Positions 40,690 to 51,347 of a stretch of DNA of 64,000 bases are shown piece after piece. The notes under the pieces were generated by a model, which had not been told where the DNA came from, made no database searches, and saw only the letters and a list, made by a program, of their open reading frames with translations. Source of the DNA: Ilyonectria destructans (Eukaryota > Ascomycota > Sordariomycetes > Hypocreales > Nectriaceae); assembly GCA_020740775.1 (NCBI GenBank), contig JAHEWK010000031.1, positions 62,001 through 126,000 on the forward strand, in the 5' to 3' direction. The translations under genes were made by a program, and so were the position numbers. The first letter of the stretch is position 1, and every line of letters starts with the position of its first letter.

Positions 40690-43655
40690 CAGGCTTTCTA
40701 AACATACGCCATACGCCATACGGACCTGAATGGTTTATGGTGTATGATTTATTCTCGTATGGCGAACTAAACCATATATTGCCCATACGGCAAATGACGT
40801 CAAACCGGTCAAGGGCCCACATCTTCCTCTAGAGCGCTGGTGCTTCCCTCCTCTGCCATGTACTCGTATTGTTCAACCTCGTCTACTTGTAGCCCTGCCG
40901 TTATACCGCTGCGAATCCAGCTCTTTAAGCACTCCCCCTGTTCAATTGTCGATGCTCCAAGGAGCATTCGATCCCACGAAATTGTACGCCGTGCTCCAGA
41001 GAATGTACGCTCAGGGTCAGCAGACATGGCGGGTATTGAGAGAATGTCTATTGCCATCTTTGACAGTCGGGGAAAGCGCTCCTTCTGCTCATCGCGGAGC
41101 CACCAGGCAAGGGGGGAGCAGTCGATTGGAATGGGTGGCTGGGAGGTGTAGGTTTCGTATTCGTCAACGTCGGGCTCTGTGCCTATGACATTAAGCTCCT
41201 GTGCAAGCAGGTCATACTCATCCAGTTCCAGTGCCGGAACAATGGAAGGAGTAGTATAAACGGTTGGCAGGTTCTTGTATTCGTCTTCCCACAACTTCTT
41301 CACTCCAGTAAAGATCTTCTTATGCCATGCCTTTGGCCAATTTTTCTGTATATGAGCCTTTCCACGGGATGGATGGAGAATAAGCGCTGCACCGTATGCC
41401 GGGCTCTCATCGGAGAGCTGGTAGTATTTGTCGAAGACATGCCAGCTCGTCAGTACTGGACCAAGTAGCTGTTGGTTCATCTTGTATTTGTTGAATGCTT
41501 GCTGGTAATGCTTGTGAAGGACGTCCATCGTAAATAATGTACGATCGAGCGTTGAACGATATCCCTCAGTAAGGAGAGTTATCTTCCAAAACGGCTGTAG
41601 GAAGTTTCGCGTCTCGCGAAGGTTTTGCCAATCCTGTGGTGCTAAGTAGTCGTCCACAAGGGCGTCGTAGTACTTGTCCTGATACCACTTGATATGCTCC
41701 TCCTTATCAAGAGCGGCATCGAGCAGAAGAAACCATGAGTTCCAGCGTGTATCGTTGTCGAGGCCGAGGACTTTGCCGGCACGCCTCCGAAAGAGATTAT
41801 ACCTGTAATCGTTCGCTCTAATATGGATAGCAGTATTATGCAACTTGCCGAGCGCACCGAGTTGACTCCAGCCACGCTCCTTTCGCTTCTTCCAACCCTG
41901 CATCATGTCAATGTTGAACGAAGCTTGGTCCATCTCTTCAATCTGCCTGCAAGCTTCAAGCACAGCCTTTTTGCTATCCATGAAAAGAAACGCTTGGACG
42001 CAAAGGTTGACAACGTGGCCATGGCAACGAATCCGTCGGTGTCTTGCATTCCAGGCGACGCCTCGTCCATCAAGGAAGTGGCTCAATAGACGACATAGCA
42101 CGTCATTGGAACCGTGATTATCTCCTGTAATATATCCCAGCTGGCGTGAGATGCCGTACTCCTCAATAACTGGCTGAAGGAGCTTCCACTGCTCGGCTCC
42201 GCTGTGGCTTCCAGGGCCGTCTATGCCAGGAAGTTCAGGTAAGGCCAGCAGTGCCTGGCAGGGATTTTTCGTGCCTTCCTGCATAAATTGCACACATATT
42301 CCTAGGAAAGCTTTGTGGTTTGGTGCGCTCCATACGTCAGCGGAGAGGTGAAGCTTGGCAGGTGAGGATTGCAGCTTTTTTCGGAGAATATCTTTGTGGA
42401 TCGCATATGAGTTTGAGCAGAGTTTTTGGACATGGCCGTGGGAGGTGTTGATAAGCTCTTCTGCAGTATAATTTGCCGCCATAAGCAGAGCGTGCAACTC
42501 TGGCCAAGTATTGCAATTGTATGGGAGATTGCGGACAGTAACCAGCTGGACTAAGGCTTCCATTGCAGCCTTTGGATTAAGTACGTTCCGAAGCACTTGC
42601 TCCTCTCTTTCTTGAAGCTTAGCAACCTCAATCTCGCCAGCTTTGTTGAACGCCTCTTTGATGAGGCTGGTACGCACTTTCTTGGTTGAATTTGGCTCTG
42701 AGCCAGCGGCTTCAACTGAGTGTATCTTAAGTAGGTGGTTGCGGAATGTGGTAGACACGTATGTGGAGTACGGTGGGTTGCTGCAGTATTTGCAGTAGAA
42801 CACTAAGTCTTGCTTTGGCCCAGCGCGCTCAGGCTCGGATCCTTGAGGTTTTCGGGTGTGTTGCCACGTCGCATCGGCCGTAGTGATGCGTTTGCGCTTT
42901 GGAGTTGTTGAAGTGGAAGATTCAACGGAGGGTAAGCTCTGCCTATCAGGTATCTCAGAAGCCGTCTCGATCGTTGCAGCTATGGAGGACTCGCGTTCAC
43001 TAGGCGTGCGGCTTAGAAAGGAGTCCATCGCAAGCAATCAACGGGCATCATGGCTTTCCACTAGCTTTGTGATGAAGTGTCGCGCGACACGGAGGCGTGG
43101 CTAGCTGACGGCCGGTCAGAGGGCCCCTCAGTGAATCGGGTAACGAATGAGACTTGATTTCTTTCTGAAGGAGTGGAATCGTATGAGACTATATGATCTG
43201 GAATACTGTGGCTGCCTGCAAGGCAGCAGCTGTTGCCTACCAGGCAGGATCGTACTAACTGTTCGCTATAAGTGAGCGACTTGATCTTGACATGAAATCT
43301 GACAATGTGACTCGAAGCGATCTTCATAGTTGCCTTAGGCCTAGGATTGGAGCTACAGAGACGTTGCACAGCAGTACCAAGTTGCCCACGCCTAGCTTAA
43401 GCAACCGATTTGCCATTCAAGTATCCTTTATACCTTATGGATCTATTGGAAAGAGCGGCCTTTCAGGACCAGGAGGATGGTCAAGTGTTCTAGTGCCGCC
43501 AATTTCCTTACCCGACTATTTTTGACTCGGAGCAACTTTATCCCGCGTATGATCATATATGGTCATACGCCTCAGACTGTATGGTATAGGTGTATGGGCA
43601 ATATATGAGTAATATATGGTTTAACTAAACCATACGCCTATGGTTAGAAAGCCTG
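40690..43655 (-). mobile_element. hAT-6 transposon, 2966 bp, apparently autonomous
   Basis: CAGGCTTTCTAAACATA at 40690 is inverted at 43655 with one mismatch, and begins with the CAGG typical of hATs. Subterminal ATACGCCATACG and CCATATATTGCCCATAC motifs occur at both ends. The gene inside is full length. Flanking 8-mers (GTCATTGT and GCTCACAT) are not identical. On the right the element joins directly to the inside of a P450 gene, so insertion was accompanied or followed by loss of the P450 5' half. Confidence 0.88.
40809..43037 (-). CDS. hAT-6 transposase, 742 aa, single exon
   Basis: A complete hAT transposase. The ATG at 43028 (MDSFLSR) is an alternative start. The BED finger uses C82, C85, H101 and H106 (YCKYCSN, then RNHLLKIH). 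The RNase-H core shows LSADVWSAPNHK, YITGDNHGSNDV and RRIRCHGHVVNLCVQAFLF. The insertion domain is helical. The dimerisation block FPRLSKMAIDILSIPAMSAD, followed by PERTFSGARR, lies near 655-690. No stops or frameshifts. It is similar in layout to hAT-4 but clearly a different family. Confidence 0.92.
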   Translation of the reverse strand: MLAMDSFLSRTPSERESSIAATIETASEIPDRQSLPSVESSTSTTPKRKRITTADATWQHTRKPQGSEPERAGPKQDLVFYCKYCSNPPYSTYVSTTFRNHLLKIHSVEAAGSEPNSTKKVRTSLIKEAFNKAGEIEVAKLQEREEQVLRNVLNPKAAMEALVQLVTVRNLPYNCNTWPELHALLMAANYTAEELINTSHGHVQKLCSNSYAIHKDILRKKLQSSPAKLHLSADVWSAPNHKAFLGICVQFMQEGTKNPCQALLALPELPGIDGPGSHSGAEQWKLLQPVIEEYGISRQLGYITGDNHGSNDVLCRLLSHFLDGRGVAWNARHRRIRCHGHVVNLCVQAFLFMDSKKAVLEACRQIEEMDQASFNIDMMQGWKKRKERGWSQLGALGKLHNTAIHIRANDYRYNLFRRRAGKVLGLDNDTRWNSWFLLLDAALDKEEHIKWYQDKYYDALVDDYLAPQDWQNLRETRNFLQPFWKITLLTEGYRSTLDRTLFTMDVLHKHYQQAFNKYKMNQQLLGPVLTSWHVFDKYYQLSDESPAYGAALILHPSRGKAHIQKNWPKAWHKKIFTGVKKLWEDEYKNLPTVYTTPSIVPALELDEYDLLAQELNVIGTEPDVDEYETYTSQPPIPIDCSPLAWWLRDEQKERFPRLSKMAIDILSIPAMSADPERTFSGARRTISWDRMLLGASTIEQGECLKSWIRSGITAGLQVDEVEQYEYMAEEGSTSALEEDVGP

Positions 43656-43671
43656 GCTCACATGTCTCTTC

Positions 43672-44394
43672 TACGAATTAGCCTTGCACCCAGAGTGTAT
43701 CCCGATCTTGCAGGAGGAAGTGGATGGCGTTTTTGATGGCCCCGAGGCTCCGGATGCCACCACTTTGCGAAAGTTGGAGTATCTTAACGCAGTCATTAAC
43801 GAGACCCTACGACTTCACCCGCCAGTTCCTTCGGGTGTCCAGCGTATGACCTCTCCCGAAGGCATGACCATCGGGGACACCTTCATTCCAGGAAATACGA
43901 TTGTCCAAGCTCCCGCCCATGCCTTGACTCGCGGTAGCTATGCCCCTACGACAAGAATTACTAACTTTGTACTTTGAGTCTAACAGCTTGTAGATGGAAG
44001 GTACTTTGACCGACCAGAAGAGTTTGTGCCCGAGAGATGGACATCAAAGCCGGAGCTGGTTAAAGACGAGCGAGCTTTCGTCCCGTTCTCCACAGGTAAT
44101 TAACATCCCAAAGCCGCCGCGCCCTATCAAGTCTAACTTGGATTTCTAGGTCGTTATTCCTGCATTGGCAAACAATTGGGTCCAATGGAGATCCGCCATG
44201 TGTCCTCCCAGATCTTGCGACGGTACAATGTGGCCTTGGCTCCAGGACAGACACCAGCTGCCTTTCTTCAAGGCAAACAAGACACGTTCACTCTGCAGCT
44301 TGCACCCCTGAATATGGTATTCCCCCTGAGGAAGGGAAACGGCAGTGTATTTCAGGAATTTCAGGAATTTCAGAAAGAGGTAGCACTACGCTAA
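43672..44394 (+). pseudogene. Cytochrome P450, C-terminal half
   Basis: A heme monooxygenase remnant. Exons are 43672-43933, 43994-44095 and 44150-44394, with introns of 60 and 54 bp; the joined 609 nt are in frame to a stop. It starts YELALHPEC, just after the I-helix region. K-helix: LNAVINETLRLHPP (ExxR). PERF-like: FDRPEEFVPERW. Heme loop across intron 2: FVPFSTG/RYSCIG, with the Cys ligand. The N-terminal membrane anchor and about 300 residues are missing, replaced by hAT-6. Resembles fungal secondary-metabolism P450s of the class-I-like E group. Confidence 0.85.
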
Positions 44395-44765
44395 ATATGG
44401 AAACAGTGTGGGGAATCCATCTATTGATGTAGATGAAATGTAGACATAGTCACTAGATCTATCTATTCACTATAGGCCCTCATAGTTTAATATCTATTTA
44501 CTTAGCTACTAGATAAATAGATAGAATATGGAGTAAATATTGTCACGAGCTGCGCGGATTTCCCAATAAGCGCATACAAATCATAGTATGAAAGAGCCTT
44601 GAATTCTAACAGAGCGAAGGGCGGTCTGCCGCCGTCTAGTACGTTAGAGCGGAGCCCCTATAGTGGGTCTGCGCGGACCAATAATTCCAAGCACCTTGCA
44701 ACAAATATAGCTACATTACTTAAAGTAAAGATTCCTTAATATTTTAAATAGATTACTAATATATA
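44395..44765. other. AT-rich intergenic
   Basis: Low-complexity AT-rich DNA with TAGATAGAT-like runs. No gene seen. Confidence 0.6.
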
Positions 44766-46626
44766 ACGTACATGATAAGCATGCGCCGCATCCAAGTATG
44801 CGCCGCACTTTTCCTAACCCTTTAAGATTAAAACTTCAATAAAAACACAACAAAGCATCCAATCAATTAAAACTAATCACTATACTCTTCTACAGAGGTC
44901 TCAATTACAGCCTGACAAGTCCTTGCATTATGACCAGCCTTTCCACAAGTTCCACAGCGCCTTTCCTTCGGTAGCGCCAACCTCCGTCGACCACCACTTC
45001 TCGACGATTCAGCCACTACCTGCGCATCAACGTCTCTCTGATCTATCGCATCCCTTCCCTCATCTAGAGTCATATTCCCTCCTTTTTGTAGGCGGGTTCT
45101 TTTTGCTCTACGCCGCTTACTAAGAGTCTCATTCGCCTGTCGAAGGATCTGGACCTCAGCTTTCAATAGGGCATTCTGATGCATTATTGCCTTTGTTCCT
45201 TTTGAAAGTGACTTAAGCGCCTCAAGAATTGATGCTGGAGAGCTGCTCTGATGCCTTTTCATTCGTCTTTCGAGGTATTCAGACTGAGAGCTAGCCTCAA
45301 GCACGGTCTTTGGGGTCTTCGAGACCCAAGGGTCGGGGAGGCTGATCTCCTCCCTCACCGGTGTTGGAGTCCGTAGCTGCACATCAAGCTTCGATATGAC
45401 ATTTTCTGGGTTCAAGGGAACAAGTCCGGCCCCTCGAAAACCTCCCTCAATATTACTCCTTGTCATGGCGGCTTCGTGGGCAGCGTAGAAGGCTGGGAAG
45501 AACTCGGTCTTCGAAACGTGAGTTATAGAGCATCTAATCAATTGCTCAATTGCTTGACCATAGGCTATTTTAAGCGGCCCAAAGCACCCTACATCAAGAG
45601 GCTGGAGCAGATGAGATGAATGAGGCGGCATACAAAGCGTAATGATGTCGTTCTCTTCACAATATTTCTCAAAGTCGACGGAGTGGTGACTTTCATGCCC
45701 ATCGAGGATTAGAAGACGATAGCGACCGGTCGATCGATCCTTTGTATGCCGATTAAAGTGCTTGAGCCACTTAAGACCTGTCTCATTATTGGTCCAGCCA
45801 TTTTGAGTTGTTGCAATAGCCCAATCGCCCGGGAGGTTGCTTTCTTGGTACCAGTTGGCGAGGTGATATTGGCCTGCAACCACGATAAATGGCTGGATTG
45901 CCCAGCCTTCCGCATTAATCGCCTGAATGACTGTAACCCATTCCCGGTTTCCAGGCTGGACTGATTTCGGGTTTCCACGCCTATCTGCGCCTGTGATGAC
46001 CATTCCGCTTGCGATTATGCCCATCATAAAGCCGGTCTCATCAAAGTTGTAGATATCGGCTAGGTCGATACCATATTTCGCGATTGTATTCTCCACGAGC
46101 CGGAACCAATTGCGAATAATGGTTGGATCTTCGCATTTGGCCCTCTGATAGTCGTATTTACGAAAAAAAGGCGTCTTAAGCTCTGGTTGTCGCCTGACGA
46201 AGTTAGAAGCCCAGCGCTTGCCGACAGGTGACGCGTCGCGGTCAGCGAGCAGTCGGTTGGCCATTTCTTCAACACCACGCAGTCGCGGGGGAAATCCTCG
46301 CGAATCCAGGTCGAGAATGAACTGAACAATGATCTGTTCCTCTAGATCAGATAGGCGACGCGATTTCGGGATCCAATCGCGTCGAGATTGAATGCCATTC
46401 TGTCGGCGACGTAGCCTTCGCTCATCTATTTCGTATATCAATGCGGCGCGTCGGATACTTAATTTTGGGTCGTTTTGAAGGGCTTGAAGGGCAAGAAGGG
46501 TTCTAGCTTCAGTAGTTTGCTGTGGCATGTTTGGTGGTTGACATTGAATTGATAATATAGAGAGTTATGTGTTTGAGGGAAAAGTGCGGCGCATACTTGG
46601 ATGCGGCGCATGCTTATCATGTACGT
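44766..46626 (-). mobile_element. Pogo/Tan1-like transposon, 1861 bp, perfect 49-bp inverted repeats
   Basis: TA at 44764-44765 and 46627-46628 flank terminal inverted repeats beginning ACGTACATGATAAGCATGCG. They are identical over 49 bp and contain two ATGCGCCGCA copies each. Inside is one intact transposase gene. Identical ends and an uninterrupted frame suggest a young, potentially active copy. Confidence 0.95.
44873..46528 (-). CDS. Pogo-type DDE transposase with C-terminal zinc knuckle, 551 aa
   Basis: Single exon. The N-terminal helix-turn-helix (SIRRAALIYEIDERRLRRR) is followed by a CENP-B-like domain (about 60-125, SDLEEQIIVQFILDLDSRGF). Catalytic residues are D163 (IYNFDETGF), D276 (LLILDGHESHH) and D312 (LQPLDVGCF), again with 35 residues between the last two. 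A C-terminal basic coiled-coil stretch ends in CGTCGKAGHNARTC (525-538), a CCHC knuckle not found in the Fot copy at 8039-9803. The start ATG is just inside the right inverted repeat. Similar to Tan1-like elements of Aspergillus. Confidence 0.95.
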   Translation of the reverse strand: MPQQTTEARTLLALQALQNDPKLSIRRAALIYEIDERRLRRRQNGIQSRRDWIPKSRRLSDLEEQIIVQFILDLDSRGFPPRLRGVEEMANRLLADRDASPVGKRWASNFVRRQPELKTPFFRKYDYQRAKCEDPTIIRNWFRLVENTIAKYGIDLADIYNFDETGFMMGIIASGMVITGADRRGNPKSVQPGNREWVTVIQAINAEGWAIQPFIVVAGQYHLANWYQESNLPGDWAIATTQNGWTNNETGLKWLKHFNRHTKDRSTGRYRLLILDGHESHHSVDFEKYCEENDIITLCMPPHSSHLLQPLDVGCFGPLKIAYGQAIEQLIRCSITHVSKTEFFPAFYAAHEAAMTRSNIEGGFRGAGLVPLNPENVISKLDVQLRTPTPVREEISLPDPWVSKTPKTVLEASSQSEYLERRMKRHQSSSPASILEALKSLSKGTKAIMHQNALLKAEVQILRQANETLSKRRRAKRTRLQKGGNMTLDEGRDAIDQRDVDAQVVAESSRSGGRRRLALPKERRCGTCGKAGHNARTCQAVIETSVEEYSD

Positions 46627-46628
46627 TA

Positions 46629-47040
46629 GAGGTAGTTACTAACTAGTACTTTATTTTATTTCCTTATATTTTTGACTTTTTTTTCTTTTTACTCTCTATT
46701 TCTTACTTAAACTAACTTATAGATTATATTTTAGTATTATTCTAATTTTACTTTTTCTCTATTTTATTACTACAAGTGCCGATCCTCATTTTTGTAATGT
46801 AGTGTAGTTAGTAAAATCTAACACTATGCCATGCTGGTCTTGACCTAGCTAGGTGAGATTGATCTTTCCGCTCTGCAAGTGAGAGCTCTGCCTTATAACT
46901 GTAAGCTACACCTGGCTTATCTCCTTCTCCTTTCCTACTCATTACCTAGCCTGAGATAGACCAATCCACCGCACCCCTTCGTTAAACAAACCCAGGGCTA
47001 TAACGGGCTCTAAGCCAGGGATCTTGGATACTCCCACTAG
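46629..47040. other. AT-rich intergenic
   Basis: T-rich tracts (46640-46790), then ordinary sequence to the end of the monooxygenase fragment. No gene found. Confidence 0.55.
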
Positions 47041-47870
47041 TCCGGAAGGCCCACAGCCCCTAGCAAGAGGTCATATTCGTCAGTAAAGATCTTCTTGTTG
47101 CCGTCGCTCGCCGTCTGCTCGATCTTGACCTCCCAAATGCCCTTTCTCTCATCGAATCGAGCCTCCAGGATCCTCGAATTGAAGGTCATATACTTAGCGA
47201 GATTAAGCTTGTTAACGACCCGATTAAGGTAGTCACGCAGGTAAGCAGACCCTGAGTAGAGCTTTCCCAGTCCGTGGCAAACGTTGTTCAGTGATCATTT
47301 ATGAGTGTCTCATCGTTCTTCTGATCGTTCGATGCCATGATCTCTATGGTGGACCAGCAGAGCAGAGCGCAGAGCTGTCATACCTGGGGCTACAGCAAAG
47401 TTAAGCTGATATCTGCAAGTTGGCGCGTCACATGCCGCGTTGGGATATCAGTTTTGTTACTGTGTGAGATCCGTGTTAGCATTCAAGTCGAGACAACGCC
47501 ACCTTCTTTGACCGGGATGCAAGATGGGATAGAGCAACCCAAGTTCCGCCCACGGTTGGGTTCTCTTCGTAAATGATATGCTCCACGTTAGGGCAATTCT
47601 TTTCGATGTTGTATGCAAGCATGATACCAGCCATGCCTGCTCCAATGGTGATGACCTTGAGCCGTCTATTGGCTGGGCCGCCAATAGGGACAAAGGAGAT
47701 ATGGTAGCCGCTTTTCGGCTCATTGTAGTGGTCTTTGTGGAGCTTCTACGAGAATAAGTTCCCCGGCCGAATGTTGGACTCGAGGTTAGTGAAGAAATTG
47801 AGACCCGGGATAAGAAAGGCAGACTCGGTCTGCGAGTCGAATTTGTTAAGACTACCTGTAATGGATGACA
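47041..47870 (-). pseudogene. Flavin monooxygenase (Baeyer-Villiger-like), broken
   Basis: Two coding fragments on the minus strand. The 5' piece (about 47870-47510) reads through [17 protein letters not shown] to [19 protein letters not shown], the GxGxxG FAD-binding fold, and on to [15 protein letters not shown], typical of fungal Baeyer-Villiger monooxygenases. An in-frame TAG at 47748-47746 precedes KLHKDHYNE. The 3' piece (about 47280-47041) reads DYLNRVVNKLNLAKYMTFN, then FDERKGIWEVKIEQ and DLLLGAVGLPD. The 240 bp in between does not code, and the gene lacks its C-terminal half. It would have oxidised a ketone to an ester or lactone. Confidence 0.8.
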
Positions 47871-48010
47871 GGGAAGTTGCACAAATTGTGTGAACAAAGT
47901 TGTTAGAGTGATGGAATAGTAGATGTCTGAAAGTTGACTCGAGATATCGTACTGAGCTGGAGTATCAGGCGGATATCGCAGGGGCTTTTGGGTGCGTGAT
48001 CGGCGGATGA

Positions 48011-51000
48011 CCCCGCAGATGACAGCCCAGCCCGTAATATCCCGGATTTCCTGGTGATATCAGCAACGCGACGCCGGTGCCCGACGGCTGCGCGTCGCGG
48101 CGCGATAAAAGTTGTACCTACGTGAAGCCCTGCTTCTGGCGATTCATTTGATCTATCTTGCGTATCGGTAGCCTGCGTGGCTGTGAAGTTGTGTCTGGGA
48201 ACGTAAATTGGGTCGGATTTTTGGGCGGTCTCCAGCGTATCGTTCAGCGCACTGCCGCCATATCTCCACTAAAACTCCACTAAAACAGTCGACTATTTCC
48301 AATTCTTCTCGTTACTGTAACAGCCTCTGGGAACGCTATCAATTCAGACTCATCGTGGGCTTAAATTTTTAACATTACGAACACAACGATACCATCATTT
48401 TACTCGTCAGAACGAGGCGAACAAGATGGCATTAGTTTGGTCATGATTAGATGGCTAAATCTTACTTAGATTGCTCAGGGGTAACCCAGGCCATAGAGGC
48501 TCGGGTGATCTGAACCAGGAGCTATTTATTTTGGCCTGTACGCTCTTTAAGTTGCTTAAAAAGCCAATCTAATGAGCGTTGCCCTCTCTCCTCGTCCAGC
48601 TGTCTCGCCGACTCATCTTCTGACCAGCCGTTTGCCTGTGACCGAGAGACCACCTCATCGACGATCCGTTTGCGAGTAGAAAAGAGTTGCCTCTCACTAC
48701 GTAGCCGCCACTGTGAGCCCCATCGCTTCCCTAACGCGTCAACCGAGTCCATATAGCCTGCCAGACCATGTCTCCAGAGCCTCACGAGATCTTTGACTGT
48801 ACGAATAGTACGTGGGAATCCGATCTGTGGAGGTAACTCTGTTGTTGTCGTGATGGCCGTTGGGGCTCTGGTAGTTGCCGGGGCTCTGGTCTCTGGGGAT
48901 GAAGACTCCCTTCGTTGTGAGGACGTTGGAATACCTTCTTGTTGTTCGTATCGAACAGTCTGACGATGTGTTCTGCCGAAAGGGCTGATAGTTGTGACTA
49001 TAGTGATCTCAGCCTTGTTGCGTTCTTGGATCTCATCTTTCAGCCTCGTGACTTCTGCTTTAAGAGATAAAACCTCCGTCTCTACAGTCTTCTTTAGACT
49101 ATAGATTCCAGCCTCAACTCCACGGACTTTCTCTGCAATTGCAGGTATTGCCTTCTGGATTAACTCGGCCTGGCTATCCTCACAAGACTCCTCAGAGGCA
49201 CGTAAGACGCTTGCAGCAAAGTCTTTGTACTCATCAGTCTTGAAGATGGGATCTTTGAATATAGGATGGTTAGGGAAATCGCGTGCGAGAAAAGGAGCAT
49301 CTTGCAACAAGACTACTCGTAACCATCCTAATAGCTCAATAAAAGCACCTGCAGCTTTATTCTCAAAGACTTCAGCCATCTCGTGACTAGAGTCTTTGAA
49401 GGCTTGGAACCAAAAGTCAGCCTGAGGCCAAATTTGAGAGCGTAGCCAAGCCGAGGGCAAGACCGTGGAACGTGGAATGAAGTAACTGCCAGCCCATTCT
49501 GGCGAGAAGTCGGCAGAGGCTCTCATGAACGCGTAGGGTAGCGATGTGAGATAACAGCCTATCATTGAGTCTCCCATATTCCATCTGCCAGCACGTCTAA
49601 TCTAATAATAAGTTAATAGTGTTACCAGAGTCAGAGGGAGGTTACCTACTTGTGCCTCAGGAACGCCAGCCATATCGACATTTTGCGTAGCAGCAACACG
49701 AGGTGCATGACTAGCCTTAGAGGTCTTAATGCCGACATGGCTATATAGACGACGAGTCCACGTGTGGCTTGTTTGATATGAGAGTTCTGCTATATAATTA
49801 TAAGCTACAAAGACTCGCAAATAAGAAGACAATCTAACTTACCTGTTGGTCTGTCTTTCTGTTGTCGTAATATCTTAATATTATACCATTTCTCGGGACG
49901 CGAGAAGTCTGGAAATGGCTCTCTTTCAACCTGCCAACGAAAAAACAGCCAGAAAGCGAGTTGGCCAACCAAACAAGCATAAGGGTCACGATGTCTCAAG
50001 CAAGCCCCATACTCGATTCGGCCGTTCTGGTTAGTTTTGCCTTGATTCATAACCACAACAAAGGCGTAGGTTGGGTTGTTGTGAACCTGGACGCCCTCGT
50101 TAGGACACTCAAGACAGAAGCAGTCGGCCAACTCAATAGGCCTCCGGTTGCTTGATCGTAACAACATGTGGTTGCCGAAGAGAAAATCCACGGAAGTACG
50201 CAGTCCACACGCCTTCTCTTTCAATCCCCAGGCACAACGAGTATGCTCTGGTATTTTGGCAGGCGAGTAGGCATCTTTAATGGTGTCTACCATACGGTCT
50301 GCCCACTCTTCGCGTCCTTTCTCGTGAGTCTGTCGCAGAAGATAGCGATAAATAGCCTTGTTTGCAAAGCCACGTGGATGTGGCGATGGGTTTAACATCT
50401 GGCCATTTATTCTCCTCGTTCGTTGCTCTGCCCAGAGTCTCGTAATGGCGTTGCCGTAGGTCCTCACAGTGTTGAATTTGAGCGTGAGTGCGGATTTGAA
50501 TGGCTCCTCTTCATCTTCTGATGTCAGATCGATCTTATCCACGGCCGTTTTGACGGCAACGGTGATACAGCTGTCATCTGGAGCTGAAGGGCCAGCAGGG
50601 TCGTCAACAGAGGTCGTCTTGGCCTTCTTGGCCTTGCGTTCAGCCACGCCTTCGGCCCAGCGTTTTCTCTCATTTTTCGCTCGAGATCCAGTCTTAGGTG
50701 CCCTGCTGACGACTTTCTCGTCGAGAAACCATACCAATTTGCCCTCATCCACCAGGTCAGCTGGCAGAACGCCACCCTGGTTGTACGGCTTAGGCCAGTC
50801 TGGAGGGATAGACGGGAATGCTTTCTCTGCACACCATTCCTGGATATAAGTTAGCAATATGATTCGTCTTGCAGTTAAATTATAATAAATAAGCAGCTGT
50901 ATATGTGGTGGTGTATGTAAGTTGCCTCCATACCTTCCACTCCTTCTGGGGACGCGTATACGTGCGACGCGTATTCTGTGGCTGCGTCCTATCTTCATCA

Positions 51001-51347
51001 ATTAAATAATAGTTGGTCGCGTTCTCAACTGCCTTAAGAAGCTCAAAATCTTCGCGTTGGGCCATTTTAAATGGGTTGGTCAACGAAAATGGTGATATTT
51101 TTGCTCAGTGTTGTATGACGTGGTTGGCGTTAGTGTTGGTGTTGGTTGCACGCAGAACACTCGAAAAAAATCGCGACCTGAAGGGCACCACCGGGGTCGG
51201 ACCTTCAAAAACGCGTCGAAAAGTCGATTCACTATGGTCATCCCTGTCATCCAAAGCCGGAAACGAAGGTCCAGACACTTCTGTTTGCTCAGGTTTTTTG
51301 GTGCAGCCGTGTGGGGCCGGATGACAGACCCCCCCCGCAGATGACAG
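48011..51347 (-). mobile_element. Crypton element between 15-bp direct repeats
   Basis: CCCCGCAGATGACAG occurs at 48011-48025 and again, in the same orientation, at 51333-51347, each preceded within 15 bp by CGGATGA. Between them lies one intact tyrosine-recombinase gene. Cryptons integrate by site-specific recombination of a circle and are flanked by short direct repeats rather than inverted repeats, which fits. I cannot prove these are the exact ends. Confidence 0.65.
48522..51083 (-). CDS. Crypton tyrosine recombinase with GCR1_C domain, 788 aa
   Basis: Exons are complement(51083-50934, 50839-49843, 49789-49650, 49601-48522); introns of 94, 53 and 48 bp join to 2367 nt without a stop. The ATG at 51065 is an alternative start. 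N-terminal DNA-binding region: TVRTYGNAITRLWAEQ. Catalytic part: Arg in RTSVDFLFGNHMLLRSSNRR, then QGKTNQNGRIEYGACLRHRD, HxxR in KASHAPRVAA, and the Tyr nucleophile in GRWN..MIGCYLTSLPYAFMR. A coiled coil is followed by a C-terminal GCR1_C domain (FPRTIRTVKDLVRLWRHG, WRLRSERQLFSTRKRIVDEV). A SUMO-interacting-like IDLTSEDEEE lies near residue 150. It appears functional. Confidence 0.9.

Noticed and set aside
47457..47897. 146-codon frame over the monooxygenase fragment
   Set aside because: It is out of phase with the frame carrying the FAD-binding GxGxxG motif, so it is a shadow.
48070..48110. GC-rich hairpin (CGCGACGC..GCGTCGCG) as a Crypton end
   Set aside because: No partner at the other side of the element, so it is not a terminal feature.
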